Positions 55,601-64,000 of a DNA stretch of 64,000 nucleotides are shown piece by piece; positions within the stretch are counted from its first letter, which is position 1; the number at the start of each line of letters is the position of its first letter. The stretch spans positions 2,046,001 through 2,110,000 of the forward strand of contig OZ017767.1 in NCBI GenBank assembly GCA_963969345.1. The letters run 5' to 3'. Position numbers and translations under genes: made by a program. The notes beneath the pieces were generated by a model. That model was not told the DNA's origin and did not search any database. It worked only from the letters and a program-made list of their open reading frames with translations. Source of the DNA: Turbatrix aceti (Eukaryota; Nematoda; Chromadorea; Rhabditida; Panagrolaimidae).

Positions 55601-57015
55601 TGGCGCTTTTCCATCTTCCGCGCGACGTCCGATGGATTGTGGAATCCCGAGTCAAAGTCTTCTTCGCCGACATCGCTGTCGCTGTCTTCCTCGATGACAG
55701 CCCGAACGGTATCTGCGGATGCCTTTTTCGCTTTTGCATCTTCGGTGTCGGAATCGTCGGATTCTTCGCCCGATTCGCGGCTCGGCTTGGGAGGTGCCGC
55801 CTTGGAAGAACGCTTCGAGTTGGATGACGAATCCGGCTTGCCAGGTAGGATAGCGGCGTTGGAAGCAGAGGCATCGTTGCCCATCAATCTCTGCTGGATT
55901 TCTTTTCTGGAAATGTAAAAATGGTAAAAACGGGGGCAACGGTAAATTTTACTATCTGCCATTAAAAATTTGACAAAAAAATAGTAAACAAAACTGAAAA
56001 AAACGGTACTTATTTTTATCATAAACACAAAAAAAACTATTTTTAGGCCTAAAAAAACGAAAAACAGCCTCTAAAAATTTTCAAACCCTGAAAACATCGG
56101 CATCACAAAAAAATTACAAAACTCAGGTAAAAAACCGTAAAATAGGTAAAAAAACATGTAGTACCGTAACTCCAAAAACACCAAATTAGGTCACAAAAAC
56201 CATAAAATCCGTCAAACATAAAAAAGAAGCCCAAAAACCATGCTCAAAAATCGAAAACCGGCATAAATAGTGCCTAATCTCAAAAATATCAATAAAGCAT
56301 GTCAAAAATGAACTTTTGAACGTAAAAACTAGGTAAAACAACCGGTAAATAACTTCAAATCAAATTAGCCAAGAAACCTATCAAAAAGATCCAACGATGC
56401 TTTCAAGACACCGAAACGCGTTCAATTACAAATAAAAGCATCAAAAAACGTCAAAACCTCAAAATATCGACATTACAGGTAAAAACCTAAAATTTTGTGG
56501 TAAAAACCGTAAAGTATGTATAAAAGCTTCAAAAACCCCTTCCCAGCCTCTCAAACCCGTACAAACCTGGTCTTGAGCATTTCCTGGTGCTCAATCTGCT
56601 TGAAGATCTCATATTCCCTTTCCTTCTCCGTCAGCTGGTTGAGGTTATCCCGGTCGCTGTCACTCGATCCCGAGTCAGAAGACGTCGATCGCTTGGACTT
56701 CTTCTTCGGCGCCGGAGCACCGGAAGCACCCTTCTTCTTCGGTGCCTTTCGCTTCGATCCAGCTTGCGGTGGGGAATCTGAGTCTACTGAATCTACAAAA
56801 ACAAAAAAAAACTCATTGAAACACAATTTTATATGCCAAAAAAGTACGCAAAAACTCACCACCCGCAGCATTGGCATTTGAACTCGTAGGACCACGTCTC
56901 GGCGGGTAGTCTTCTTCTTCCGACGAGGAATGGTACTAAAAGAGCAAATTTAGACGTCACAAAGCACCAAATCGAAGCAAGAACAAACCGTGAATCCAGA
57001 ATTCGGGGCGGCCAT
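40667..57015 (-). CDS. RTF1: Rtf1, Paf1/RNA polymerase II complex subunit (644 aa, nine exons)
   Basis: Elongation factor; its Plus3 domain binds Spt5 and its central region promotes H2B ubiquitylation in the nucleus. Exons: 56989-57015, 56860-56935, 56567-56792, 55369-55906, 54922-55068, 54609-54791, 54359-54532, 41204-41290 and 40667-41143; the total of 1935 nt is in frame. Residues about 35-110 are Lys/Ser-rich with LTEKEREYEIFKQIEHQEML. A long acidic stretch (DDDDDDDKN) follows. The Plus3 domain spans exons 5-7 (LTRRFLARFVHAPFFEKTVVG, CFVRLNIG, TNKGLRIKHGQDERTYRLEYVSN). The C-terminal coiled segment contains DPFTRKSGRSRVVSG and ends KLTLAEWRARKA. Intron 7 is about 13 kb and holds a transposon and two genes on the other strand; all other introns are below 1 kb. 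Several donors are GTTTGT or GTTGGT. Confidence 0.92.
41506..42044. mobile_element. hAT-like MITE nested in transposon copy 2
   Basis: Terminal inverted repeats CAGAGTTGTTC / GAACAACTCTG. It has a perfect 8-bp duplication GTTTGTAG on both sides (41498-41505 and 42045-42052); copy 1 has a single uninterrupted site here. 539 bp, no coding capacity, filled with GCTCGCTCTGCTCGCGCTC-type tandem units. The 8-bp duplication and CAG start are features of the hAT superfamily. Confidence 0.85.
43420..44810. repeat. Large fold-back palindrome inside transposon copy 2
   Basis: Same repeat as 26540-27935. Arms mirror around about 44115 (GGACAATTTTTGATC at 43447 pairs with its complement ending near 44780). 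Confidence 0.75.
46110..46154. repeat. Hairpin-forming inverted repeat just upstream of a nested gene
   Basis: TAACATGAACGTA followed by A-run, then T-run and TACGTTCATGTTA: 13-bp arms extended by A/T pairing. It ends 50 bp before the ATG of the first MARVEL gene. Confidence 0.6.
46204..50567 (+). CDS. MARVEL-domain four-pass membrane protein 1, nested in Rtf1 intron
   Basis: Exons: 46204-46281, 49407-49552, 49932-50391 and 50448-50567 (TAA); phases 0, 2, 0, 804 nt, 267 aa. The N-terminus (about 85 residues) is Ser/Pro/Asn-rich and probably cytosolic. It is followed by four hydrophobic segments: VGEIILCFIAFLLAI, ECMIVVTALLLGYVVF, LLFYGINTLFFFIGVFLMV and VVSIGLTLLFAIETFLKL. This is the MARVEL topology (CMTM/occludin-type membrane-apposition proteins). 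Asn/Gln-rich C-tail. The pattern GYVVFPHLTLNNEPTREGL recurs in the next gene. An orphan acceptor TTTTTTTAG lies 6 nt before the ATG, suggesting trans-splicing. The first exon is the least certain: it sits 3.1 kb away, though its phase and splice sites fit and exon 2 itself begins with ATG. Confidence 0.8.
46282..49406 (+). other. Long first intron of MARVEL gene 1 (inside Rtf1 intron 7)
   Basis: 3.1 kb, pyrimidine-rich on the plus strand (many TTTTCC and CCCC runs), with no exon I can support. Alternative first exons or regulatory elements could lie here. Confidence 0.5.
50568..52171. other. Region between the two nested MARVEL genes
   Basis: No gene seen. AAATAAATAAATG near 50798-50810 is a likely polyadenylation signal for MARVEL gene 1, about 235 nt after its stop. 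The rest should contain the promoter of MARVEL gene 2. Confidence 0.5.
50798..50808 (+). terminator. Probable polyadenylation signal of MARVEL gene 1
   Basis: Overlapping AATAAA hexamers about 235 nt downstream of the stop codon, followed by AT-rich sequence. Confidence 0.45.
52172..54136 (+). CDS. MARVEL-domain four-pass membrane protein 2, N-myristoylation-type start, nested in Rtf1 intron
   Basis: Exons: 52172-52350, 52922-53621, 53745-53897 and 53948-54136 (TGA); 1221 nt, 406 aa, phases 2, 0, 0. The protein begins MGNKASS, which fits the N-myristoylation consensus (Gly2, Ser6), then a Gln/Ser/Pro-rich and acidic cytosolic region of about 240 residues. Hydrophobic segments: VVKIAQTVWAVALLIGTHV, VCPFLIILNLMIMNGYTAF, LLICLLCAAYFLACA and LLITVILQVPLTVLILY. 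FPHLTIKDAPTRNGM matches FPHLTLNNEPTREGL of the neighbouring gene, so the two are tandem duplicates that diverged. An acceptor TTTTGTCAG stands 16 nt before the ATG with no donor in view. Ends 223 bp before Rtf1 exon 7 on the other strand. Confidence 0.82.
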
Positions 57016-57453
57016 GATGACTGTCGATGACTCGTCTTTCCACTGAAGGTTAGCCGAATCCAACGGTTATGAGGGAACAAGTCGTAAAGGGATTAATAAA
57101 ATAACGGATACGCAAAACGGATCCGTGAAAAACCGACACAGCCAGCTGCGAGAAAAGAGCTGTGAACAAAAATTGGATAAAAAAGTGTGCAAACGCCAGA
57201 GTGTGCAACTCTCAACGCGAAAAAGAATCCTCTTCGTTAGGAGACCATAAAAGTGTACGCTCTCGGAGAAGTTTTCATTTTGCGGATTGCTCTATCGTAA
57301 TTATCACTTGGAAACAGTTTTGTTACGGTTTTTCCTATCGTTTCTTGTTTTTCGTCGCCTTTTTCCTAGTTTTTTCGTAATTTTTCGTAGTCTTGTTAGT
57401 TTTTTTTCCCATTTATTTCCGTATAACAACCAAGACAATGATGAAAAAAAGCA

Positions 57454-57847
57454 TTATTTTGTAGGCGTCGTACCTGCTGTAGGCGTCGCTGTTTGTACAG
57501 ATGTTAGAGACTTACCATCGGTGGTGTTGGAAGGACCGGGGCTGCACACTACATTTGATGTGATCATTATCAGGACTATGAGGCTGACGAGAAATAAAAA
57601 CGATGACGCTGCGATGATCATGTAGCCTATGATCAAATCTAAAAAAATTGCAAAAAAATACAAACCATGAATCAAATAAAAACTGACTGAGTTCATTGTC
57701 ATCTTTGGGGGCTTTTTTAGCCACTGTGACTTTTGGAGTCGGTAAGGCTTTTCGAGCCGCATTTACAGGCTCGCAGAACACTGTCAGAAAGAAGAACGCA
57801 AGATCGAGCATGGTCAAATCCATTGTATATGACATAGTGCCTTTCAT
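57454..57847 (-). CDS. Small single-pass membrane protein, unrecognised (114 aa)
   Basis: Two exons: 57688-57847 and 57454-57638. The phase-1 junction uses a GTCAGT donor (also used in Rtf1) and a TTTTTTTAG acceptor. A signal peptide precedes FCEPVNA, then a short Lys/Pro-rich stretch (KALPTPKVTVAKKAPKDD), one membrane segment (IIGYMIIAASSFLFLVSLIVLIMI) and a Thr/Ser/Pro-rich end (TSVQTATPTAGTTPTK). Several in-frame Met codons near the start leave the exact start open. Family not recognised. Confidence 0.6.
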
Positions 57848-59710
57848 CGAAAGAGAAAGACGGTGAAGCGATCGATGACTGATTTATCCGATGAGATGGA
57901 GGGAGACGTGAATTTATGCAAAAAAAAATAATTGCAGTCGGGTGCGAAAATTAAAATTTGAAACAAACTAGCGCTGGTGGGTTCTGGGTAACAAAAGGTA
58001 GAGCAAAAAAGGAAAGGATAAAAAGCAAAGTTGCCAAGCGAGCCAAAACTCGACTCGACTTGAAAATCAAATCGAGTTTCGAGCCGATCAACTCAAAATT
58101 TTGAGAAATGACTTACATTTTGACGGTGTTCGATGATAAAAGTTCGTTCTTCAAGACGGCCAACAGCTGCAGAAGCTTTGTCTGACGTAAAAACAGTTCA
58201 GTACATAACATTTGATCAAAAAAACAAAATACGGTACAAAAAACGATTGAGAATACCGTAGTGCTACGGGATATAATTTTTTAACGGACTAAACTGAATT
58301 TGGTCCCCGAACTTTTGCCACACTCTGGCAGCCAAAACGATAATAAGGGTGCAAAAATGCGAATCATTTTCGCAGCATGAAATTTTTCGAGTCAAGCAAT
58401 CGAGCCGCTGAACTCGACCTGTAGGTCGTTAAATCAAATTTCTAGCGAGCGGCTCGAACCGCTCAAATTCGAGCGCTTGAACGACAACTTTGATAAAAAA
58501 ACTTTTTTGCAAGCGCACAATTTTTTTGTGGCGAGCATGTATGTATAAAAACAAAACTTTGGTTAATCGCAAAAGCAGAATTATAGCAGTCATTTAGTTA
58601 GTCCGCGCTTCAAAAGCAGAGCCACAGAAAAAAAGCAATCACGTAGATTCATAAACACCAGAAAAGACTTCGCATTTAGAATTTTGTTCCGAATTTTGCA
58701 AGAAAAAAAATTTTTGGGCGCTGGCGAATTTCGTTTTGCTTGAAAAAAAAATTAATTTTAATTTAAAAGCAAAACAAAAGGAAAATAATTCGCGCTAAAA
58801 AGCGCGAGAACATGACGTCCTCCTCCGAAACAAAAGACGCCGGCACACTTACCTGGTTCCTGGCCTGGCCATCAACTTTGCAACGGCGCACCAACAGCCA
58901 GTCTGGGCCAGAAGGCACAGTCATGTGAAGGGCAACCGACGGCAAAGGACAGCGGCATCCGAAGCAAAACGACAAAGCAGCGACCCGATCATTCCTTCGA
59001 CGACTGAACGCGTAAGTCTTCCCTGATGGCACTCATCTATGTATCCCTGAAAAACGAATTTGATTAATTTTCGGATCCGGAAAAAAGAAAAAAAAACAAC
59101 TCACCACTCCTCCCCCTTTCTTCGAGGCAGCGGTCGGTGAATCAGACAAAAACGAGACAGTCAGACGTGGACAAGGTAGCGCGGCCAAAAAAACAGAGGT
59201 CGGTGAGTCTTTTTTGGCAAAAAACAAAAATGCAGCGAGAGAATAAAAAAAAGTGAACTGATCATCTCGTTCGTTCGCTGATAAGAAAAAATGCAGTCTG
59301 CGCCAAATCACAACTTTTTTGCTACTGGGTTTGCTTGTTTTTGTCTAAACGCGTTCATTTTTTTCTGATATAAAATTCTTTTCCGAAAGTTTGCTTTTTT
59401 GATACCGTCTGTCTCAGTCTCGTTTTGTTGTCCAACTCACCACCTGGCTGCCGTTCAGTGTCTGCCGTGTCCCCGGATCGCTCGACTATTTACGGGTTTT
59501 ATCGGTACAAGTTAAAGAGTTCTGAAAAAAATGAGAAAGTTACTTTCAATCAATTATTTTTTCTGTTTGTCTATGTTTTTTAGCTTTTTTTCGCATCCTT
59601 CCGAAAACCCGAAAATCATCCAAAAACGCTATTTTCATAATTTTTGTTTAAAATGTATACCAACCTTACAAGACAAAGGTCGGGTGTCCTGGGTTCAGCG
59701 GGACCGGCGG
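57848..59710. other. Spacer with an hAT-like MITE
   Basis: No gene that I can support. Contains the MITE at 58027-58492. A reading frame at 58763-59032 lacks homology or splice support. Confidence 0.5.
58027..58492. mobile_element. hAT-like MITE, CTCGA-rich
   Basis: Ends CAAAGTTG / CAACTTTG. Flanked by ATAAAAAG (58019-58026) and ATAAAAAA (58493-58500), an 8-bp duplication with one mismatch. The interior is rich in CTCGA/TCGAG units, recalling the CTCG-rich interior of the MITE at 41506-42044, whose ends (CAGAGTTG) are also similar. 466 bp, non-coding. Confidence 0.6.
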
Positions 59711-62542
59711 TTACATATAATGAAACCAAACCGCCTGATCGACGCTCGGTTCAATACGGAAAACGTCTTCGAGTTCCGGGTCTAAAAAACATTTTTCGTT
59801 ATAACTGATAAATTATTTTTTCTGTTTCACTCACCGATGACGGAACCGTGGATGTTGATCTCCGGCACGATCACCACGTCCGACTCAGAGAAGAGCCTGG
59901 TCGGAGTGGCGACCTTCAACAAGCCGAGGTCGTCGTCCAGCTTGTCCACCGAGACGAACCCGGCGTCCTCGCCAGCCGGGCGGTAGAAGAACGCCGGTCG
60001 GCGGTGCCCGGCGATGATCGGCGTGGACTGCCAGGGTCCCGCGCCAGGTGCCACCAGCTCCCGGGGCCAGTTAAATCTGACGTTGGCCACGCCGTGCCCT
60101 TCGTGGCCCATGGTTTCCTCACCGAGCAGGGGGGACACGGCGTGGCGGGCCCGGGGAGCGTGAAACATGACCTCCCAGGTCAGAGGTTTCTCCAAGGGGG
60201 TGGTGGCCACCGGCCCAATGATGGCAGTGAGGTTGTCATAACCTCCTGACCAATCACTGTCATCTAAAAAGTAAATAAATTTAGGATCTAGCGTTTGTAG
60301 CTATTTTAGCTTACCTTCTTGGGCCGGTTCTGCTGGCGCCTGAGCAGAGGACGTCGAGGCTGCCGGGAAGAACGGCTCGATGGGTGCCTCGTTCTCCTCA
60401 AATGAATCGTCGCTGCCCGTCTTCTCGGCTCCGGGGTCCTTCTCGTGGGTTGTGGAGACTCCGCCGCGTTTTCGGTTCCCAATGGTTGGGGGCTTTGCAG
60501 AACCCGCGGGAGAAAAGATGATTTCCCATGCGACGGGCTTTTGAGGCGTGGCTACGGCGTTGCACTGAGCGTCAATCTGAGGGGGGAGGTTGTCGTTTGA
60601 GTCCGTGTTCCCGTCGCTCGTGGATTCGTCGGGTTTTTGATCATCATTCGGACGCTCATCCATCTGAGTCTCCGGTGGGGGCGAACAGGGGCGAATCTCT
60701 GCCTCATGTTCTTCGACTAAAAAATTTTTATAAAATTTTAATGATTCATTGATTTCTGAAACTTACTGAGCTTTTCGTCCGTCTCGGAATATTCCTTGGC
60801 ATCAGCGGGCTTCTCGGCTTCGGGGTCTTTGTCGTAAACATTTGAGACCCGCGGGGCTTCCGGGGACGTCGCGTTTTGCTCTTCGACTTCGCCCTTGGAG
60901 TCCGAATCCATTTCATCGGCTTCAGCGGTCTTCTTTGCTTCCTCGTCGACTTCTTCGGGATCAACGGTCTTCACGGTTCTCAAATCCTCGGGTTCACGGA
61001 TATCGGAAAAAGTGTCTGCTTCCGTCTCGACAGCCACGTCGGTTGGCTTTTGCTCGGCCTGCGGCGACGTTGCGACTGGCTCATCAACTGCGAGGGTTTC
61101 ATTGTCAGTTTCAGGAGGGTGGACGCTCAGCAAATCCGTCTTGCCCTCATCCTGGTGTTCTTCGGTTTCCTGGGCACTGTCCAGGTGTTCGTTCGCCTGA
61201 ACCACGGGTGAACGGGAATCGGAGCAAGCTTGGGCTAAAATGTATTCGTCAAGTTTAATGATTCATTGATTTCTGAAACTTACTGGGCTTGTCTTCCGTC
61301 TCGACATGGTCCATTTCCTTGGATTCAGCGGGCGTCTCGGCTTCGGGGTATTTCTCGGGTTCCCGGGTATCGGAAAAAGTCTCTGCTTCCGATTCTGCGC
61401 CACTGGGCATTTCGTCCGTCTCGGCAGCCACGTCGGTTGGCTTTTGCTCGGCCTGCGGCGACGTTGCAGCTGGCTCATCAACTGCGAGGGTTTGATCGTC
61501 TGTTTCAGGAGGGTGGACGCTCAGCAAACCCGTTTTGCCCTTATCCTGGTGTTCTTCGGTTTCCTGGGCACTGTCCAGGTGTTCGTTCGCCTGAACCACG
61601 GGTGAACGGGTATCGGAGCAAGCTTGGGCTAAAATGTATTCGTCAAGTTTAATGATTCATTGATTTCTGAAACTTACTGGGCTTGTCGTCCGTCTCGACA
61701 TGGTCCATTTCCTTGGCACCAGCGGGCGTCTTTGCTTCCTCGTCGACTTCTTCGGGATCAACGGTCTTCAAGGTACTCAACTTCTCGGGTTCCGGGGTAT
61801 CGGAAAAAGTCTCTGCTTCCGATTCTGCGCCACTGGGCATTTCGTCCGTCTCGACAGCCACGTCGGTTGGCTTCGGCTCGGCCAGCGGCGACGTTGCGAC
61901 TGGCTCATCAACTGCGAGGGTTTCATTGTCAGTTTCAGGAGGGTTGGCGCTCAACAAATCCGTCTTGCCCTCATCCTGGGGTTTTTCGGCTTCCTGGGCA
62001 TTGCCCAGGTGTTCGTTCACCTGAACCACGGGTGAACGGGAATCGGAGCAAGCTTGGGCTAAAATGTATTCGTCAAGTTTAATGATTCATTGATTTCTGA
62101 AACTTACTGGGCTTGTCGTCCGTCTCGACATGGTCCATTTCCTTGGCACCAGCGGGCGTCTTTGCTTCCTCGTCGACTTCTTCGGGATCAACGGTCTTCA
62201 AGGTACTCAACTTCTCGGGTTCCGGGGTATCGGAAAAAGTCTCTGCTTCCGATTCTGCGCCACTGGGCATTTCGTCCGTCTCGACAGCCACGTCGGTTGG
62301 CTTCGGCTCGGCCAGCGGCGACGTTGCGACTGGCTCATCAACTGCGAGGGTTTCATTGTCAGTTTCAGGAGGGTTGGCGCTCAACAAATCCGTCTTGCCC
62401 TCATCCTGGGGTTTTTCGGCTTCCTGGGCATTGCCCAGGTGTTCGTTCACCTGAACCACGGGTGAACGGGGATCGGAGCAAGCTTGGGCTAAAATGTATT
62501 CGTCAAGTTTAGTGATTCATTGCTTTCTGAATCAATCTTACC
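59711..62542 (-). CDS. Acidic Pro/Glu/Thr-rich repeat protein region, 3' part of a protease-type locus
   Basis: Exons, all joined in phase 1: one ending at 62542 (start unclear), then 62108-62488, 61678-62058, 61284-61628, 60767-61234, 60315-60716, 59835-60263 and 59711-59781 (TAA). The first visible exon contains YEEYYCNWLPNMYF, resembling the C-terminal end of trypsin-like domains. Four homologous exons follow, each beginning AQACSDP and rich in Glu, Asp, Thr and Pro (ETDNETLAVDEPVATSP, VDPEEVDEEAK). The last two large exons share PVAWEIIFSPAG / PLTWEVMFHAPR. These would be disordered, extracellular if joined to the protease. Whether this is the 3' end of the serine-protease gene just upstream or a separate gene is unresolved; the common phase 1 allows either. 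Confidence 0.6.
61678..62488 (-). repeat. Two nearly identical 430-bp exon-plus-intron tandem units
   Basis: Exons 62108-62488 and 61678-62058 with their 49-bp introns differ at about one base (GGGGATCGG versus GGGAATCGG). Older, more diverged copies follow at 61284-61628 (36 bp shorter) and 60767-61234 (longer). Because each unit is a phase-1 exon, adding or losing units keeps the frame. Confidence 0.85.
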
Positions 62543-63216
62543 GGGCTTATCTTCCGTCTCGGTAGCGTCGTCGGTGAACTTCTTGTGGATAGCGTGAAGC
62601 AGACCTTCGACGCCATAGACCATGAGGTCTTCAATCATCGCGATGGTGGGGTACGCAAAGTACATATTGGGCAACCAGTTGCAATAGTATTCTTCGTAAA
62701 GAATGAGGATCTTGCGGCTTTCTATCCGTGCTGTCTGGCTTTTTTTTGTTTTGCGCGCTTCTTCTTGCATGCAGGTCCTCGCTTTCCGCCCCCTCGACAA
62801 CTTATGTGGCCCGGGCGACTCACTTTTTTTTGATTGGACCACGGTGCATCGTGCTGTCTGGGGCCGTTGCGCAGCCATCGATTTGGATCTTTGCTTTCAA
62901 AACATAGTTTTCAGAATGCCCCTCCGACGCAGTCAAGTGTTTTTTGTCATCGACATCGGGGAAGATTCGAATGCAAAGACAAACGACGATCAAATGTGAA
63001 GCAAACAAATGTGCAAATCAAAGAGTGAATCGTGCATAATGTTAAAAAAATATTGAGTTCATGCCAACACAATTTTTTAACATTTTCTAAGGGAAGGAAA
63101 AATGCATTACAGGGATTATCCATGAAAAACAAATTCTGTGTTTATTCGTGCCACACTGTTAAACTTGATATTAAAAATATTGACGGCCAAGTTCGTAGTA
63201 CGTTTTCACTTTCCAG

Positions 63217-64000
63217 CTACCAGCTGACGTCTGCGCACTTCACCTCACCACCGGTGAATTCTTGGATGAAGGGACAGTAATAGGAAACCTTCGTGAAAAT
63301 GTCTGAAAATTGTTTTGCACTTCTCCAACTTTCAACATGAAAAAAAATGTGATAGCCGATTTTTTGATTCAACACTCACTTTGAATATTCTTGTCTTCCG
63401 TATTGCCGTGCATGATATCCTCCAATTCTCCCAAATACTGTGAAAGCACGCCGAATTGATACGTTTCGCCGTGGATTTCCTTCAAGAGAGGTCCTCCGCA
63501 GTCGTTGGTGACGCCCATCAATTTAGCATGACCCGCACCAATCCTTTTTTTATCCTGCATATTTATTGGCAACTCGGCGGATCGCAGCTTGAGATCTTCT
63601 TTCAGGACTTCTTCTCCCAGATCATTTTTTCCCACATACTGACCGTAGCCCAGCAGGGTCATGGTGGACAGACGGCCTTGCCGGAACGCTCCTGCCAGTT
63701 TGATGGGTGTAACATTGAAAGTCTTCCCCGCAGGCAATTCAACAATTGCGATATCGTTTTTGACGGTTGGAAAGAGTCGGAAGGATTTGTGGGGCATCAT
63801 CCGGTGAGCATCATCGTACTCCACATGGTCGCGTGTAAAAATTGTGAGCGAAGATGGCAGGAACATACCGTATGTCAGAGCCTTGAGGTCGAATGACAGA
63901 CAAACGGTACAGTGCGCGGAAGTCAGAATGTGGCGGGAAGAGATTACGGTACCTGTGCAGATAAGCTGAAAGACAACAAACAAAATGGAAGGCAAACATG
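63217..64000 (-). CDS. Trypsin-like serine protease (S1) domain with Cys at the Ser position, 5' end outside window
   Basis: Exon 63380-63965 enters in frame after a TTTCAG acceptor; exon 63302 downward ends either at a GTGAGG donor (exon end 63249) or at an in-frame TAG (63217-63219). Motifs in order: CTGTVISSRHILTSAHC (catalytic His), NDIAIVEL (catalytic Asp), TNDCGGPLL where family members have GDSGGP, and IFTKVSYYCPFIQEF at the domain end. The codon at the nucleophile is TGC, so Ser is replaced by Cys: likely inactive or altered. The domain resembles nematode-specific S1-like (DUF316-type) proteins; secretion is expected, but the signal peptide exon lies beyond the window. It may continue into the acidic repeat exons at 59711-62542. 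Confidence 0.75.

Noticed and set aside
58763..59032. 89-codon minus-strand frame MPSGKTYAF...
   Set aside because: No recognisable domain, no splice partners and composition like the surrounding spacer.
59660..59730. GGTTCAGCGGGACC-like stretch considered as a tRNA T-arm
   Set aside because: No acceptor stem or anticodon arm fits; it overlaps the last exon of the acidic repeat gene. No tRNA or rRNA gene was found in the window.

Overview
The window reads as nematode nuclear DNA. Short introns end in the nematode-type acceptor TTTTCAG, and the first 30 kb is a head-to-tail cluster of MLT-10-like (DUF644, 'moulting cycle') genes, a family known from nematodes. Recognisable conserved genes elsewhere are a Vps33-type Sec1/Munc18 protein, the TFIIH p34/Tfb4 subunit and the Paf1-complex subunit Rtf1. 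Several start codons are preceded by an acceptor with no visible donor, as expected for spliced-leader trans-splicing. I cannot assign the species.

Region 1 (1-30.2 kb, all minus strand): six MLT-10-like paralogues, called A to F here. They share a five-exon plan, a signal peptide, a large DUF644-type exon 2 and a C-terminal tail with proline about every fifth residue. Each has the same promoter layout: a TATA box 60-74 bp upstream of the ATG plus conserved upstream blocks. A (cut by the window edge), C and D look intact. B, E and F are each broken inside exon 2, by three different events: a 1.13-kb TRIM-type mini LTR element with a 5-bp target duplication (B), replacement of about 0.12 kb of exon by an inverted copy of a 0.97-kb neighbouring spacer segment (E), and a 3.2-kb non-autonomous inverted-repeat transposon (F).

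Region 2 (30.2-37.6 kb): spacer with a perfect 40-bp palindrome, then three closely spaced minus-strand genes: a small secreted protein, TFIIH p34/Tfb4 and Vps33. A second, nearly identical TRIM copy follows at 37.7-38.8 kb.

Region 3 (39.4-57.0 kb): a plus-strand secreted or GPI-anchored-like protein lies tail to tail with Rtf1. Rtf1 occupies 40.7-57.0 kb on the minus strand. One intron of about 13 kb holds a second copy of the inverted-repeat transposon, itself carrying a nested hAT-like MITE with an 8-bp target duplication. The same intron holds two complete plus-strand MARVEL-domain genes, one with an N-myristoylation-type start.

Region 4 (57.4-64 kb, minus strand): a small single-pass membrane protein, a spacer with another hAT-like MITE, and the 3' part of a trypsin-like serine protease locus. 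In that locus the active-site serine position reads Cys. It is followed by a long acidic Pro/Glu/Thr-rich coding region built from tandemly duplicated phase-1 exons, two copies of which are almost identical over 430 bp.

Exon borders were set by hand from splice consensus, phase continuity and paralogue comparison. Multi-exon totals come out as whole codons wherever checked. No database search was possible.
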